Position numbers and translations under genes: made by a program
Source: Pandoraea apista
GTDB taxonomy: Bacteria; Pseudomonadota; Gammaproteobacteria; Burkholderiales; Burkholderiaceae
DNA length: 64,000 bases
Reading direction: 5' to 3'
Assembly: GCF_001465595.2 (NCBI RefSeq)
Contig: NZ_CP013481.2
Location: 620,001-684,000, forward strand
Shown here: one piece after another, positions 46,173 to 59,881 of the stretch
How positions within the stretch are numbered: position 1 is the stretch's first letter
Layout of the letters: every line of letters starts with the position of its first letter
Notes under the pieces: generated by a model
Seen by the model: only the letters and a program-made list of their open reading frames with translations
What the model was told of the DNA's origin: nothing
Databases searched by the model: none

Positions 46173-46308
46173 CTCGTCTCTCGCAACGACAGCGACGCGG
46201 CGAAAGCAGCGACGAAGGAGAGGCGAGACGGGCTGTAAAGCCCGGTGGTTGGCGGTTTTGATGCGAGCGAGTGGCTACGGCGACGAGCGAAGAAAGCGAA
46301 AAAAACTG

Positions 46309-46337
46309 TTGACGACGACGAGAAGCTGCGACATAAT
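46309..46337 (+). promoter_or_regulatory. rRNA operon promoter P2
   Basis: TTGACG at 46309-46314, 17-base spacer, CATAAT at 46332-46337 (5 of 6 to both consensus boxes counted together with strong spacing), preceded by an A-rich UP-like run at 46298-46306. Start of transcription would be near 46,344, about 270 bases before 16S. Confidence 0.75.
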
Positions 46338-46421
46338 CTCACTTCTCTGCTGCTGATGCAGCGACGCAGAAAACGAAGCGACGGCGCGGTAAGTGTGCGA
46401 CGAAGCGAAGTCAGATGCGAT

Positions 46422-46440
46422 TGATCTTTAAAAATTGAAC
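46422..46440 (+). promoter_or_regulatory. boxA antitermination element in the 16S leader
   Basis: TGATCTTTAAAAATTGAAC resembles boxA (TGCTCTTTA), which recruits Nus factors to untranslated rRNA transcripts. A second copy lies before 23S. Confidence 0.65.
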
Positions 46441-46611
46441 AACCGATAAGTGTGGGCACTCGATGAATAGTGCGTCTGCTTCGGCAGATTAGCTTTAAAT
46501 TTATTGAGGCTCACATAGTAATAGGTAAGTTAAGTAATTAACTTGTCAGCATACTTTGAGAGCGACCGGTTCAAGTGATTTATCACGAAAACCGAAAACA
46601 GTAACAGGTTT

Positions 46612-48147
<1,536 letters not shown>

Positions 48148-48208
48148 GAGCAAGCACTGGAAGTTGAGTGTTCACGCTTATCGGTTGTTGACTGCGTAGA
48201 TCTAAGTC

Positions 48209-48285
48209 GGGTCTGTAGCTCAGGTGGTTAGAGCACCGTCTTGATAAGGCGGGGGTCGAAGGTTCAAGTCCTTCCAGACCCACCA
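48209..48285 (+). tRNA. tRNA-Ile (GAT)
   Basis: 77 bases in the 16S-23S spacer. Acceptor stem GGGTCTG pairs with CAGACCC; the anticodon loop is TTGATAA; CCA is encoded. This is the standard spacer tRNA of this operon type. Confidence 0.97.
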
Positions 48286-48330
48286 AGCTAACCACCGCCT
48301 GACCAAGTCAGATGGTAACTGGCTTGAAAT

Positions 48331-48406
48331 GGGGGCATAGCTCAGCTGGGAGAGCACCTGCTTTGCAAGCAGGGGGTCGTCGGTTCGATCCCGTCTGCCT
48401 CCACCA
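48331..48406 (+). tRNA. tRNA-Ala (TGC)
   Basis: 76 bases, 45 bases after tRNA-Ile. Acceptor stem GGGGGCA with TGCCTCC, anticodon TGC in TTTGCAA, CCA encoded. Confidence 0.97.
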
Positions 48407-48515
48407 ATTCCTTAGATCGCACATCGATGTCAGTCAAAAGCTTTTACGTCTGCAGTAAATCCCAATGGTGATGAAACGTGAATGTTTTTGAATGACAGCA
48501 ATGTCATGCAGTATT

Positions 48516-48530
48516 TGTTCTTTAACAATT
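48516..48530 (+). promoter_or_regulatory. boxA element before 23S rRNA
   Basis: TGTTCTTTAACAATT, close to the canonical boxA, in the spacer 48,407-48,689, which otherwise contains only processing sequence. Confidence 0.75.
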
Positions 48531-48689
48531 TAGAAGAAGTAGTAGTACAACGGAAGCGCGTTAGAGATGGCGCGTGGAAATTGTACGGGTTGTGATTGTA
48601 TCAACCAGTATTTAAGTGATCGAAAGATGACTTGGAATACGGCACAACGCGATAACTCAACCTATAGCTGGAAGACATTCTGGTTATAG

Positions 48690-51567
<2,878 letters not shown>

Positions 51568-51709
51568 ATAACCAGTGTGTTTTCCCTGGTTTGAGTGACG
51601 TGTGTGCGCCAAATGGCGCTGATACATTCACAACCCAAACTACATGATGTACTACGCTTCTTCTGAATTGGTTTTGTTGCACGCCTAGTGCAGCAGAACA
51701 TACAAGTTA

Positions 51710-51824
51710 TGCCTGATGACCATAGCGAGTTGGAACCACCCCTTCCCATCCCGAACAGGACCGTGAAACGACTCCACGCCGATGATAGTGCGGATACCCG
51801 TGTGAAAGTAGGTAATCGTCAGGC
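51710..51824 (+). rRNA. 5S ribosomal RNA
   Basis: TGCCTGATGACC at the 5' end pairs with GGTAATCGTCAGGC at the 3' end, about 115 bases. The loop CCCATCCCGAACAGG is typical for 5S. Confidence 0.95.
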
Positions 51825-51830
51825 TCCCCT

Positions 51831-51867
51831 AAAAACCCCTTGCTACAACGCGTAGCAAGGGGTTTTT
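51831..51867 (+). terminator. rRNA operon terminator
   Basis: A 16-bp perfect stem (51831-51846 with 51852-51867) and a 5-base loop, the 3' arm ending in T5. Confidence 0.93.
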
Positions 51868-52034
51868 GCTTTGTGCGCGTCCAATGGCTCAAGGGATACT
51901 TCCTTTGAAATTCCCCGCGCGATTCATCGGCTTGGGGAGCCTCGGCAGCATGATGTGAAATTCCCGATAGATCGGCGTCCATTTCTCGCTTAGCATTCGA
52001 CCACGGGGTTAGTGAAGTTCGTGGAGAGAAACAG

Positions 52035-52877
52035 GTGGTAAATCAGGATCGGGGCATGCGCCACGCAAAGTGGTGCGCAAGAACGGCATATTTCGGTGCC
52101 GCAATGGTCATGTCGGGAATTGTTGGATGCACCTCGCCAGGCGCATCTTCAACGCGCACCTCGACAATCGCCATGCAGATGCAAAGCAACGAAATTGCTC
52201 CGCTTTCCGCTGCCGTGAATTCAGAGGGATTGCCCCCGCATTGGGAGACTTATCTGGTCACCCGGAAAAAGAGGCTCACCGACTACCAGCAAACTACCGA
52301 TAGTGATGGAATTGCCGTAGTTCGTGCAACCGTCGATGGGTCGGCATCCGGAATCGCTCAAAAGCTCGACATCCCCGTGTATCCCGGCGCGAAATTGACA
52401 TGGCGTTGGCGTGCCGATGCCATGCCCGCCAAGGCCGATATTCGTACGAAGCAATTCGACGACGCGCCTGTACGCATCGCGCTCGCATTCGATGGCGATG
52501 GGGCGAAACTCACCGTACAGGATCATTTGCACAGAGAACTGGCCCGCTTGGTGAGTGGGCGAGAATTGCCCTTCGCGACGTTGATGTACACGTGGGGAGA
52601 CGACAAGTTCGCTGCGGATGAGGTCATCGCGAATCCCTATACCGGACGTATCCGCTCCGTAGTTGTCGAGCGTGGGGAAGCGAATCTCGGGAGATGGCAG
52701 ACCTATTCCCGTGATATCGCCAAGGATTACGAGAAGGCATTTGGCGAGCCTCCGGGACGTCTGATTGGTATCGCCATCATGAGTGATGGCGACAATACCC
52801 AGTCGAAGTTCACGGCCTGGTACGGTGACATCCGCTTGGAAACGGACGGCATCCCCACGACTACCGCCGCTAAATAG
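52035..52877 (+). CDS. DUF3047 domain lipoprotein of unknown function
   Basis: 280 residues from GTG 52035, which has GGAGAG six bases upstream. A signal peptide ends in a lipobox (SGIVGC, Cys about 32). The domain has WETYLVTRKKRLTDY, LTWRWRADAMPAKADIRTKQFDDAPVRIALAFDGD (split about 120-155) and AIMSDGDNTQSKFTAWYGDI, which fits DUF3047. The function of this domain is not known. It is followed by a terminator and stands alone between the rRNA operon and an M20 gene. Confidence 0.85.
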   Translation: MVNQDRGMRHAKWCARTAYFGAAMVMSGIVGCTSPGASSTRTSTIAMQMQSNEIAPLSAAVNSEGLPPHWETYLVTRKKRLTDYQQTTDSDGIAVVRATVDGSASGIAQKLDIPVYPGAKLTWRWRADAMPAKADIRTKQFDDAPVRIALAFDGDGAKLTVQDHLHRELARLVSGRELPFATLMYTWGDDKFAADEVIANPYTGRIRSVVVERGEANLGRWQTYSRDIAKDYEKAFGEPPGRLIGIAIMSDGDNTQSKFTAWYGDIRLETDGIPTTTAAK

Positions 52878-52911
52878 GTAGCTTGGGCGGCCTCCGGCGA
52901 CGTTGAGAAAG

Positions 52912-52942
52912 AAAAGGCCGGCATGTCATTTGCCGGCCTTTT
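52912..52942. terminator. Bidirectional terminator between DUF3047 and M20 genes
   Basis: A 12-bp perfect stem (52912-52923 with 52931-52942) around a 7-base loop, with A and T runs at its outer ends. Confidence 0.9.
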
Positions 52943-52974
52943 TATTGAAATCCGGACGACCGGATCACAACAGC

Positions 52975-54171
52975 TTACTGATCGCGTCCAAAATACGTTT
53001 CGACCAGTTTCACCCAATAGGTGCCGCCGAGTGGGAGCAGGTCGTCGTTGAAGTCGTAGCTGGCGTTGTGCAGATTGCATGGCCCGAGGCCGTGCCCCGA
53101 GTCTCGGTGCGTGCCGTCGCCATTGCCGATGAATACATAGGCACCGGGCTTTTCGAGGAGCATGAACGAGAAATCCTCCGCGCCCATCGTCGGTTCGACC
53201 TTGTCGTTGACGTTTTCGTCACCGACTACCTCGCGCATAACGTCGGCACATAGTGCCGCCATGGCCGGGTCGTTGATTGTCGGCGGATAGTTGCGGTGGA
53301 ATTCGATTTCCGCAGAACAGCCGAGGCCCTTGGCGACGAACTCGGAAATCTCGCGCAGACGCGATTCAATGAGATCTAGCACTTCGATCGAGAACGTGCG
53401 GATCGTACCGCCCAGCCATGCCAGATCGGGCACCACATTTGTAGCATCGCCCGCATGGATCTGCGTGATGGACAGCACTGCGGCGTCGATCGGGCGTTTA
53501 TTGCGCGTGATGATGCTCTGCAAGGCCTGCGCCACCTGAACGGCTGCAATGACCGGATCGATCCCCGCATTCGGAATGCCTGCGTGGGTCCCCTTGCCGC
53601 GAATGGTGATCTTGAATTCGTTGCTCGAGGCCATCATCGGGCCCGGCGTTACTGCAAAGGTGCCGGTCGGCACGCCCGGCCAGTTATGCATACCGAACAC
53701 AGCCTGCATAGGGAAGCGTTCGAACAGGCCATCCTTGATCATCTCGCGTGCCCCGCCGCCACCTTCTTCGGCCGGTTGGAAAATCAGATAAACAGTGCCA
53801 TCGAAATTGCGGTGCTTCTGAAGATATTGCGCTGCGGCAAGCAACATCGCCGTATGGCCATCGTGGCCGCAGGCGTGCATCTTGCCATCATGTTTGGACG
53901 CGTGTTCGAACGTGTTGGCTTCATGAATCGGCAGGGCATCCATGTCGGCGCGCAGACCGATAGCACGGTCGCTGCTGCCATTCTTGATGATGCCGACGAG
54001 CCCGGTTTTACCCAGTCCGCGATGGATGGGGATGCCCCACTTGGTCAACGTCTCGGCAACGACGTCGGACGTACGCTTTTCTTCGAAACAAAGTTCGGGG
54101 TGCGCGTGAATGTCGCGTCGGATAGTCTGAATTTCGCCGCGAGCGGCGTCGATTTCTGGAATGAGCTTCAT
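52975..54171 (-). CDS. M20 family amidohydrolase (hippurate hydrolase-like)
   Basis: 398 residues. M20D metal motifs: HAHPELCFEE near 24-33, MHACGHDGHTAMLL near 96-109, QPAEEGGGGAREMI near 130-143, FGMHNWPGVPTG near 155-166 and MGAEDFSFML near 350. It hydrolyses N-acyl amino acids or amides; the exact substrate is unknown. The start at 54169-54171 has AGGAA upstream; one longer in-frame start exists. It is divergent from the molybdopterin oxidoreductase gene with 214 bases between. Confidence 0.93.
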   Translation of the reverse strand: MKLIPEIDAARGEIQTIRRDIHAHPELCFEEKRTSDVVAETLTKWGIPIHRGLGKTGLVGIIKNGSSDRAIGLRADMDALPIHEANTFEHASKHDGKMHACGHDGHTAMLLAAAQYLQKHRNFDGTVYLIFQPAEEGGGGAREMIKDGLFERFPMQAVFGMHNWPGVPTGTFAVTPGPMMASSNEFKITIRGKGTHAGIPNAGIDPVIAAVQVAQALQSIITRNKRPIDAAVLSITQIHAGDATNVVPDLAWLGGTIRTFSIEVLDLIESRLREISEFVAKGLGCSAEIEFHRNYPPTINDPAMAALCADVMREVVGDENVNDKVEPTMGAEDFSFMLLEKPGAYVFIGNGDGTHRDSGHGLGPCNLHNASYDFNDDLLPLGGTYWVKLVETYFGRDQ

Positions 54172-54385
54172 GACGGGGATTCCTGCAAGACGCAATGGCT
54201 CATCTTACCCCTAATAGCCTGGGCTGGCATCCTGGTAGGAAATGCCCGAACCAAGCCTCGGATGTATCTGGAAATATGCCGCGAATGCCCGTGTGGCGGG
54301 GCGAGGCGAGAACGAACGTAATACAATGGCGCCAGCGTCCCACCGTTGCAGGACGCAGCAATTCGGTAGAGAGAGGAATAGTTCC

Positions 54386-56461
54386 ATGACGACCAACACC
54401 CATGTCGTTCGGGCCGCATGCCCGCATGACTGTCCCGATACATGTGCGTTGCACGTCACCGTGGAAAATGGCGTCGCGATCAAGGTCCAGGGGGATCCTG
54501 ACCATCCGACGACGAAGGGCGTCCTGTGCACGAAAGTCTCGCGTTATACCGAGAGAACCTATCATCCGGATCGCCTGTTGTATCCGCTCAAACGCGTCGG
54601 CCCGAAAGGCGGTGGGCAATTCGTGCGGGTCAGTTGGGATCAGGCGCTCGATGAGATTGCCGCCCGACTGAGCGCCATTGCAGCGCGCGAACCCGAGGCC
54701 ATCCTGCCTTACAGCTATGCCGGTACGATGGGATTCGTGCAGGGCGAATCGATGGCTGCGCGTTTCTTCAACAAGCTTGGGGCGTCTGAACTCGATCGCA
54801 CGATCTGCGCGAGTGCAGGAGCGGCGGGGCTGCGATACACCTACGGAGCAGGCGTTGGCATGCACGTCGAGCATTTCGTCGACAGCAAGCTGATTCTGAT
54901 CTGGGGCAGCAATCCGATTACGTCGAGCGTCCATTTCTGGGCAATTGCGCAGGAAGCGAAGCGCCGTGGCGCGAAGCTGATCGCCATTGATCCCTATCGT
55001 TCGCTGACTGCCGAGAAATGCCACCAGCATATTGCTTTGTTGCCGGGTACGGATGCCGCATTGGCACTGGGCATGATGCACGTGCTGATTGCAGAGGATC
55101 GGGTCGATCACGAGTACATTGCCCGGTATACGGTGGGTTATGCCGAGCTTAAGGACCGTGTGCGGAGCTATACACCAGCGCGTGTTGCGCAAATCTGCGG
55201 CATCAGCGAGGAGACGATCACAACGCTGGCGCGCGAGTATGCGAGCGCGAAACCCGCGGCGATTCGGCTGAACTACGGTATGCAGCGCGCCAAAGGCGGT
55301 GGTCAGGCAACACGCGCCGTCGCATGCCTTCCGGCACTGATCGGCGCCTGGCGCGATCCGGCCGGAGGGATGCTGATGTCGACGTCCGGCTACGCGCCTG
55401 TCGACGCGATGGCGCAGGCGCGTCCGGATCTGCGGCCTCAGCAGGGCAAGCCGGCACGCGTGGTCAACATGAGCGCCATTGGCGATGCGCTTTGCCACCC
55501 GGGCGACGAATCGTTTGGTCCGAAGATCGAAGCGCTGGTGGTCTATAACAGCAACCCCGTTGCGGTGGCTCCCGAGTCGGGCAAAGTTGCTGCCGGCTTC
55601 GGCCGGGAGGATCTCTTTACGGTAGTGTTGGAACATTTCCAGACCGATACCGCCGATTATGCCGACTTCGTATTGCCGGCAACGACGCAGCTCGAACATC
55701 TGGATATTCACAAGGCATACGGACACACCTACCTGCTGGCGAACAATCCGGCGATCGCACCGCTCGGTGAAGCCAAGCCCAACTCGGAAATCTTCCGTCT
55801 CCTGGCGCAACGTATGGGGTGGCAGGATCCCTGTTTCTCCGACACCGACGATCAACTGGCAGAGCAATCCATTCGTTGGAACGATGCCCGCATGGCAAAC
55901 AGTGACTGGGAGACCCTCAAGCGCGATGGATGGATTCGCTATGATCTTCCGGAGGCGCCATTTGCGAACGGGCAATTCTATACGCCATCGGGTAAATGCG
56001 AGTTCTATTCCGAACGCATGTTGCAGGAGGGCTTCGACCCATTGCCCGATTGGGTGCCACCGTATGAATCGGTCGCCAGCAATCCTGAATTAGCGGCCCG
56101 CTATCCGCTGGCGATGATCTCTCCGCCGGCGCGCAATTTCCTGAATTCGAGCTTCGTGAACGTCGATAGCCTGCGAGCATCGGTCGGCGAACCGACTCTG
56201 GACATCCATCCGTCGGACGCTGCCCCTCGTGGCATTGTGGACGGCGTTGGCGTTCGGATTTTCAATGATCGCGGCACGCTAAACGCCAAGGCCAGGGTCA
56301 CGGAGAAGGCGCGCGAGGGGGTCGTCGTCGGCCTGTCTATCTGGTGGAAAAAGCTCGCGCCGGACGGCAAGAACGCCAACGAAGTCACGAGCCAGCAACT
56401 CACCGATCTTGGCCGTGCGCCGACGTTCTACGATTGTCTGGTCGAGGTTGCACCGGTATAA
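54386..56461 (+). CDS. Molybdopterin-dependent oxidoreductase (DMSO reductase superfamily)
   Basis: 691 residues. The N-terminal 4Fe-4S site is Cys12, Cys16, Cys20 (CPHDCPDTC) and Cys48 (GVLCTKV). Molybdopterin-binding segments include WGSNPITSSVHFW, RLNYGMQRAKGGGQATRA and the C-terminal MoCo-binding domain MISPPARNFLNSSFVN. No twin-arginine signal is present, so it is cytoplasmic. It lacks neighbouring small or membrane subunits. The electron donor and substrate are unknown. ATG 54386 has AGGAA upstream. Confidence 0.92.
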   Translation: MTTNTHVVRAACPHDCPDTCALHVTVENGVAIKVQGDPDHPTTKGVLCTKVSRYTERTYHPDRLLYPLKRVGPKGGGQFVRVSWDQALDEIAARLSAIAAREPEAILPYSYAGTMGFVQGESMAARFFNKLGASELDRTICASAGAAGLRYTYGAGVGMHVEHFVDSKLILIWGSNPITSSVHFWAIAQEAKRRGAKLIAIDPYRSLTAEKCHQHIALLPGTDAALALGMMHVLIAEDRVDHEYIARYTVGYAELKDRVRSYTPARVAQICGISEETITTLAREYASAKPAAIRLNYGMQRAKGGGQATRAVACLPALIGAWRDPAGGMLMSTSGYAPVDAMAQARPDLRPQQGKPARVVNMSAIGDALCHPGDESFGPKIEALVVYNSNPVAVAPESGKVAAGFGREDLFTVVLEHFQTDTADYADFVLPATTQLEHLDIHKAYGHTYLLANNPAIAPLGEAKPNSEIFRLLAQRMGWQDPCFSDTDDQLAEQSIRWNDARMANSDWETLKRDGWIRYDLPEAPFANGQFYTPSGKCEFYSERMLQEGFDPLPDWVPPYESVASNPELAARYPLAMISPPARNFLNSSFVNVDSLRASVGEPTLDIHPSDAAPRGIVDGVGVRIFNDRGTLNAKARVTEKAREGVVVGLSIWWKKLAPDGKNANEVTSQQLTDLGRAPTFYDCLVEVAPV

Positions 56462-56498
56462 GCCCGGTGGATTTCAGGCTAACGTCGAGGGCCTCGCG

Positions 56499-57644
56499 AT
56501 GCCGATCTTGTTTGAGATGGGGATGACGTTTTGCCGCTGGCGGGGTCGTGCGCTCGTGGCGATAGTGGCAGGATCGAACCTGCTGCTCGGTCTGGGCGGG
56601 TGTAGTCAGGTTGGCTATTATGCCCAATCGATCAACGGGCACTTTACCGTGCTGCATGAGGCGCGACCTGTGTCGGACCTGCTGGCCGATCCATCGATCG
56701 ATTCGCGATTACGTACGCGCCTTGTCGACGCGGAGCAAATTCGCAGCTACGCGGTATCGGCGCTCGGTGAACCGGATAACGGGAGTTATCGCAGCTATGC
56801 GGACCTGAAGCGTCCGTTCGTTGTCTACAACGTCTTCGCGGCCCCTTCGCTCTCGCTCAAGCTACGGGAGTCCTGCCTGCTGGTTGTCGGCTGCGTCGAG
56901 TACCGCGGCTACTATTCACGCGAATCTGCCGAGGCCTATGCCGCCGAGTTGCATCGCGACGGTTGGGAAACATTCGTTGCAGGCGTTCCAGCGTATTCCA
57001 CGCTCGGCTATTTCGACGATCCGCTGCTGAATACCTTCATTTATCTTCCGCGTGCGGAAGTGGCGCGAATGATCTTTCACGAGCTTGCCCACCAGATTTT
57101 ATTTGTCCGAGGCGACACGGCATTCAATGAGTCGTTTGCCGTGACGGTGGAGACCGTGGGTGTCCAGCGCTGGCTCGCGGCGCACCCCGAGGCAGCGATG
57201 GACTATGAGCGATACGACGCGCACCGGCGTCAGTTCCGGAAGCTAGTGGAAAGTTATCGCAAACGTCTGGAAGCGCTCTACGCTGGTCCGGAAGCGGATG
57301 CAGAGAAAGCGGCTGGCAAAGAGGCCATCTTCGAGCGCATGCGCGCCGACTATGAGGCGTTGAAAGCGTCCTGGGGGGGATATAAGGGCTTCGATCTATG
57401 GTTTTCCACCGATTTGAACAACGCGAAGATTGGGTCCTTCGCGACGTACAACCAATGGGTGCCAGCATTCATGGCGCTGCTCGCACGGCAGCACGGCGAT
57501 TTGCCCAAGTTTTACGCAGCAGTCAAAGCCATGTCCAAACGACCGGAAGCCGAGCGCAACGAGGCACTCGCCGTGCTGGATAAGACCCCGGAGGCGGCTA
57601 TGGCACGAGCTTCGCTGGAACGCCCAATGCAGGCGGGGCGATAA
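56499..57644 (+). CDS. Putative aminopeptidase, PF10023 family lipoprotein
   Basis: 381 residues. Signal peptide with lipobox GLGGC (about Cys33). The zinc motif is FHELAHQILF (about 188-197), followed by ESFAVTVETVGVQRW, which supplies a further Glu ligand. This family is annotated as aminopeptidase from the HEXXH motif. A weakly supported upstream in-frame start (56,409) would overlap the preceding gene; ATG 56499 has GAGGG upstream. It lies 37 bases after the molybdopterin gene and may be cotranscribed. Confidence 0.85.
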   Translation: MPILFEMGMTFCRWRGRALVAIVAGSNLLLGLGGCSQVGYYAQSINGHFTVLHEARPVSDLLADPSIDSRLRTRLVDAEQIRSYAVSALGEPDNGSYRSYADLKRPFVVYNVFAAPSLSLKLRESCLLVVGCVEYRGYYSRESAEAYAAELHRDGWETFVAGVPAYSTLGYFDDPLLNTFIYLPRAEVARMIFHELAHQILFVRGDTAFNESFAVTVETVGVQRWLAAHPEAAMDYERYDAHRRQFRKLVESYRKRLEALYAGPEADAEKAAGKEAIFERMRADYEALKASWGGYKGFDLWFSTDLNNAKIGSFATYNQWVPAFMALLARQHGDLPKFYAAVKAMSKRPEAERNEALAVLDKTPEAAMARASLERPMQAGR

Positions 57645-57735
57645 GCCAAATTGCGCAGTCCCTCGCTTTTTCCAGGCGGGTCACCGTTGAACACGCGACT
57701 CGCAGTGCCAAACCGCATTCGGCGACTATGGCGCG

Positions 57736-58215
57736 CTAACCGATCACGGACTTCAGGTCTCCCAGCAACGCGTAGAGCTGCTGTTGGCGATCTTCCGGCA
57801 ACTGCCCCAAACGCTGCTCGATCCATGTCTCGTGCGCCCGGGCCATATTGGAGAACGCTTTTTTGCCGCGGGGCGTGAGTTTGATCAGGAAGGCACGCCG
57901 GTCGTTGACCACCGTCTCGCGCGTCACCCAGCCTTCTTTCTCCAACTGATCAGTGATGCCGGTGACATTCCCGCCAGTGACCATCATCCGCTTGCTCAAT
58001 TCGCCCATCTTCAGGCCTTCCGGATGGCGGTCGAGCTGTGCCAGCAGGTCGAAGCGCGGCAATGTGCAATCGAATTCCTGGCGCAAACGCGAACGGATAT
58101 CCGTCTCGATCATGTTCGCGCAAGTGAGCAGCCGCAACCACAGACGCAGGGCGTCGTGCTCGCGATCGTGGGCTCGCGTTTCGAGATCGAGAGAGTCGGA
58201 GTCGGCGAGGCTCAT
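57736..58215 (-). CDS. MarR-family transcriptional regulator
   Basis: 159 residues. The winged helix is LKMGELSKRMMVTGGNVTGITDQLEKEGWVTRE split over about 68-101, with the wing NDRRAFLIKLT. MarR proteins respond to phenolics or other small ligands. It probably represses its own promoter: a symmetrical AT-rich repeat lies 11 bases before its start. It sits between the aminopeptidase and porin genes on the minus strand. The ligand and regulon are unknown. Confidence 0.92.
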   Translation of the reverse strand: MSLADSDSLDLETRAHDREHDALRLWLRLLTCANMIETDIRSRLRQEFDCTLPRFDLLAQLDRHPEGLKMGELSKRMMVTGGNVTGITDQLEKEGWVTRETVVNDRRAFLIKLTPRGKKAFSNMARAHETWIEQRLGQLPEDRQQQLYALLGDLKSVIG

Positions 58216-58225
58216 GGTCGGGGAA

Positions 58226-58250
58226 TAAAATTTACAGTATGGAAATTTTA
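58226..58250. promoter_or_regulatory. Inverted repeat upstream of the MarR gene, candidate operator
   Basis: TAAAATTT at 58226-58233 and AAATTTTA at 58243-58250 form a perfect 8-bp inverted repeat with a 9-base spacer, 11 bases before the MarR start. An AT-rich palindrome in such a GC-rich genome is a typical MarR site and autoregulation is likely. Confidence 0.55.
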
Positions 58251-58337
58251 GGTTTGAAATAAACGCTCGGTCAAGCTGGGGGTGCTACGAGGTCGGAGAC
58301 ATTTTTCAGAGGCAGGGGATCCGGTCGCAGCAATAAA

Positions 58338-58361
58338 AAAGGGCACCCGAAGGTGCCCTTT
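58338..58361 (-). terminator. Terminator of the porin gene
   Basis: A 10-bp stem (58338-58347 with 58352-58361) with loop CGAA. On the minus strand a T-rich tract follows, so it ends the porin transcript. Confidence 0.88.
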
Positions 58362-58396
58362 CGTCAAACAAAGACTAAGTGACAGAAGCTGTCAGC

Positions 58397-59563
58397 TTAG
58401 AACTTGTGACGGATACCAGCCGTGACTGCGAACTGATTCGAGCTGTTCGAGAAGCCCAGACCGTTCAACGAAGCGCCACCAGGAGCGTCGTCGTTGGCGT
58501 GTTGCCACAGACCAACCAGGTACGTGTCCGTGCGCTTCGACAGGAAGTAGTCGACGCCCAGGTTGACTTGGTGGTACTTCGGCGACGTGCCGTTCTTGCT
58601 GCCAATCGCACCGTTGATCGTCGACCACGTGTACGTGTACGAAGCGCCCAGTTGCAGAGCCGGGGTCAGCATGTACTTAGCATTCAGTTCGGCGTTGTCG
58701 AACTTCCAGCTGCCGCCACCGATGTATTGGTACACGCTGTGGGCGTACACCAGACCGATGGTAGCCGGGCCGAAGGCGTACGAACCGCCTGCCGATGCGA
58801 TCCATGCCTTGTCGCTAGCGCCGCCAGCCGTCATGGCCGTCGTCGTGTCGCCCGAACCCGTGTTAGCCAGCACGCCCGAACCGTTGCTGCCCGGCGAACC
58901 GAGGTACAAGTAGCCAGCGCCGAACGACAGCGGGCCGTTAGCGTAGCCTGCGCCGAACGAGTAAGCGCGGTTGTTAGCGAAGCCCGTACCCGTCGTGCCG
59001 TTGTTGGCCGAGTTCGAGAAGCCGTACATACCGCCAGCGCTGAAGCCGCCGTAGTTGACCGACGTGTACTTGACACTGTTGTTCACGCGGAACGAGTTGT
59101 TCAAGTTGTCGTTATCGAACGGGTGAGCGCCCGCGAACGTCGACCATTGGCTGCCCGAAGCGTACGGACCAACGAAGTCAACCACGGAGTCGTACTGACG
59201 ACCGATGGTCAACGTACCAGCCGTTGCGCTGCTCAGACCAACGTAAGCTTGACGACCGAACATGCGACCGTTCTGGCCCAGCGTGCCGTTGCCCAGGGTG
59301 AAGCCGTTTTCCAACACGAAGATCGCCTTCAGGCCACCACCGAGGTCTTCAGCACCCTTCAGGCCCCAACGCGAACCTTGCAGGTTGCCGTTGGCGAACT
59401 GGAAGTTCTTCGAAGCGTTACCCGTGCCAGCCAGGCTACCGCCAGTCTTGCTGACATACTGCACGCCAGCGTCGATGATACCGTACAGGGTCACGCTGCT
59501 TTGAGCGTGAGCAGCGCCAGCGAATGCGCCGAGCACACCCAGAGCGAGAAGCGACTTTTTCAT
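58397..59563 (-). CDS. Gram-negative trimeric porin (OpcP/Omp32-like)
   Basis: 388 residues. Signal peptide MKKSLLALGVLGAFAGAAHA, then SSVTLYGIIDAGVQY, which is the start of the 16-strand barrel of beta-proteobacterial porins, and a C-terminal Phe (TAGIRHKF) needed for assembly. GGR-QY (about residues 113-120, TIGRQYDSVVDF) marks loop L3, which narrows the pore. It admits small hydrophilic solutes. The start at 59561-59563 has GGAGA at 8 bases. It is probably strongly expressed: its codon use is very biased. Confidence 0.95.
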   Translation of the reverse strand: MKKSLLALGVLGAFAGAAHAQSSVTLYGIIDAGVQYVSKTGGSLAGTGNASKNFQFANGNLQGSRWGLKGAEDLGGGLKAIFVLENGFTLGNGTLGQNGRMFGRQAYVGLSSATAGTLTIGRQYDSVVDFVGPYASGSQWSTFAGAHPFDNDNLNNSFRVNNSVKYTSVNYGGFSAGGMYGFSNSANNGTTGTGFANNRAYSFGAGYANGPLSFGAGYLYLGSPGSNGSGVLANTGSGDTTTAMTAGGASDKAWIASAGGSYAFGPATIGLVYAHSVYQYIGGGSWKFDNAELNAKYMLTPALQLGASYTYTWSTINGAIGSKNGTSPKYHQVNLGVDYFLSKRTDTYLVGLWQHANDDAPGGASLNGLGFSNSSNQFAVTAGIRHKF

Positions 59564-59881
59564 TGAGTGATCTCCAAAGGATTGTGAGATTTGTTTAACA
59601 AGGTCACTAGTGATAACGTCCTTGCTAATCAACTTCGCGAGAAGTTGGACGTAATGTAACAAATTCAATGTGGGCGGCAAAGGAAAAGGCCGGTTTTACG
59701 CGGGTTTGCGGCATCCTTTGTTTCGTTTACGCAACAGCCCGGAAACCGGCGTCCAGCGGGGATTTCATGCGTTTGCGCCCGCGCAAGGCACGCCGGATAA
59801 AGGGGCGTATCATCGGCGGCGGACGCGAATGAATCGTCCTTTGTCCCACATTGTGAAAAATTGAGGTGAGTTGAAAGTACG
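59564..59881 (-). other. Porin leader and intergenic region
   Basis: No gene was found in these 318 bases. On the porin side the leader holds a hairpin, CAACTTC at 59630-59636 with GAAGTTG at 59641-59647, and a palindrome TCACTAGTGA at 59604-59613. Such leaders of porin mRNAs are often bound by small RNAs, but no pairing partner was sought. The coq7 side has no clear promoter. Confidence 0.45.
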
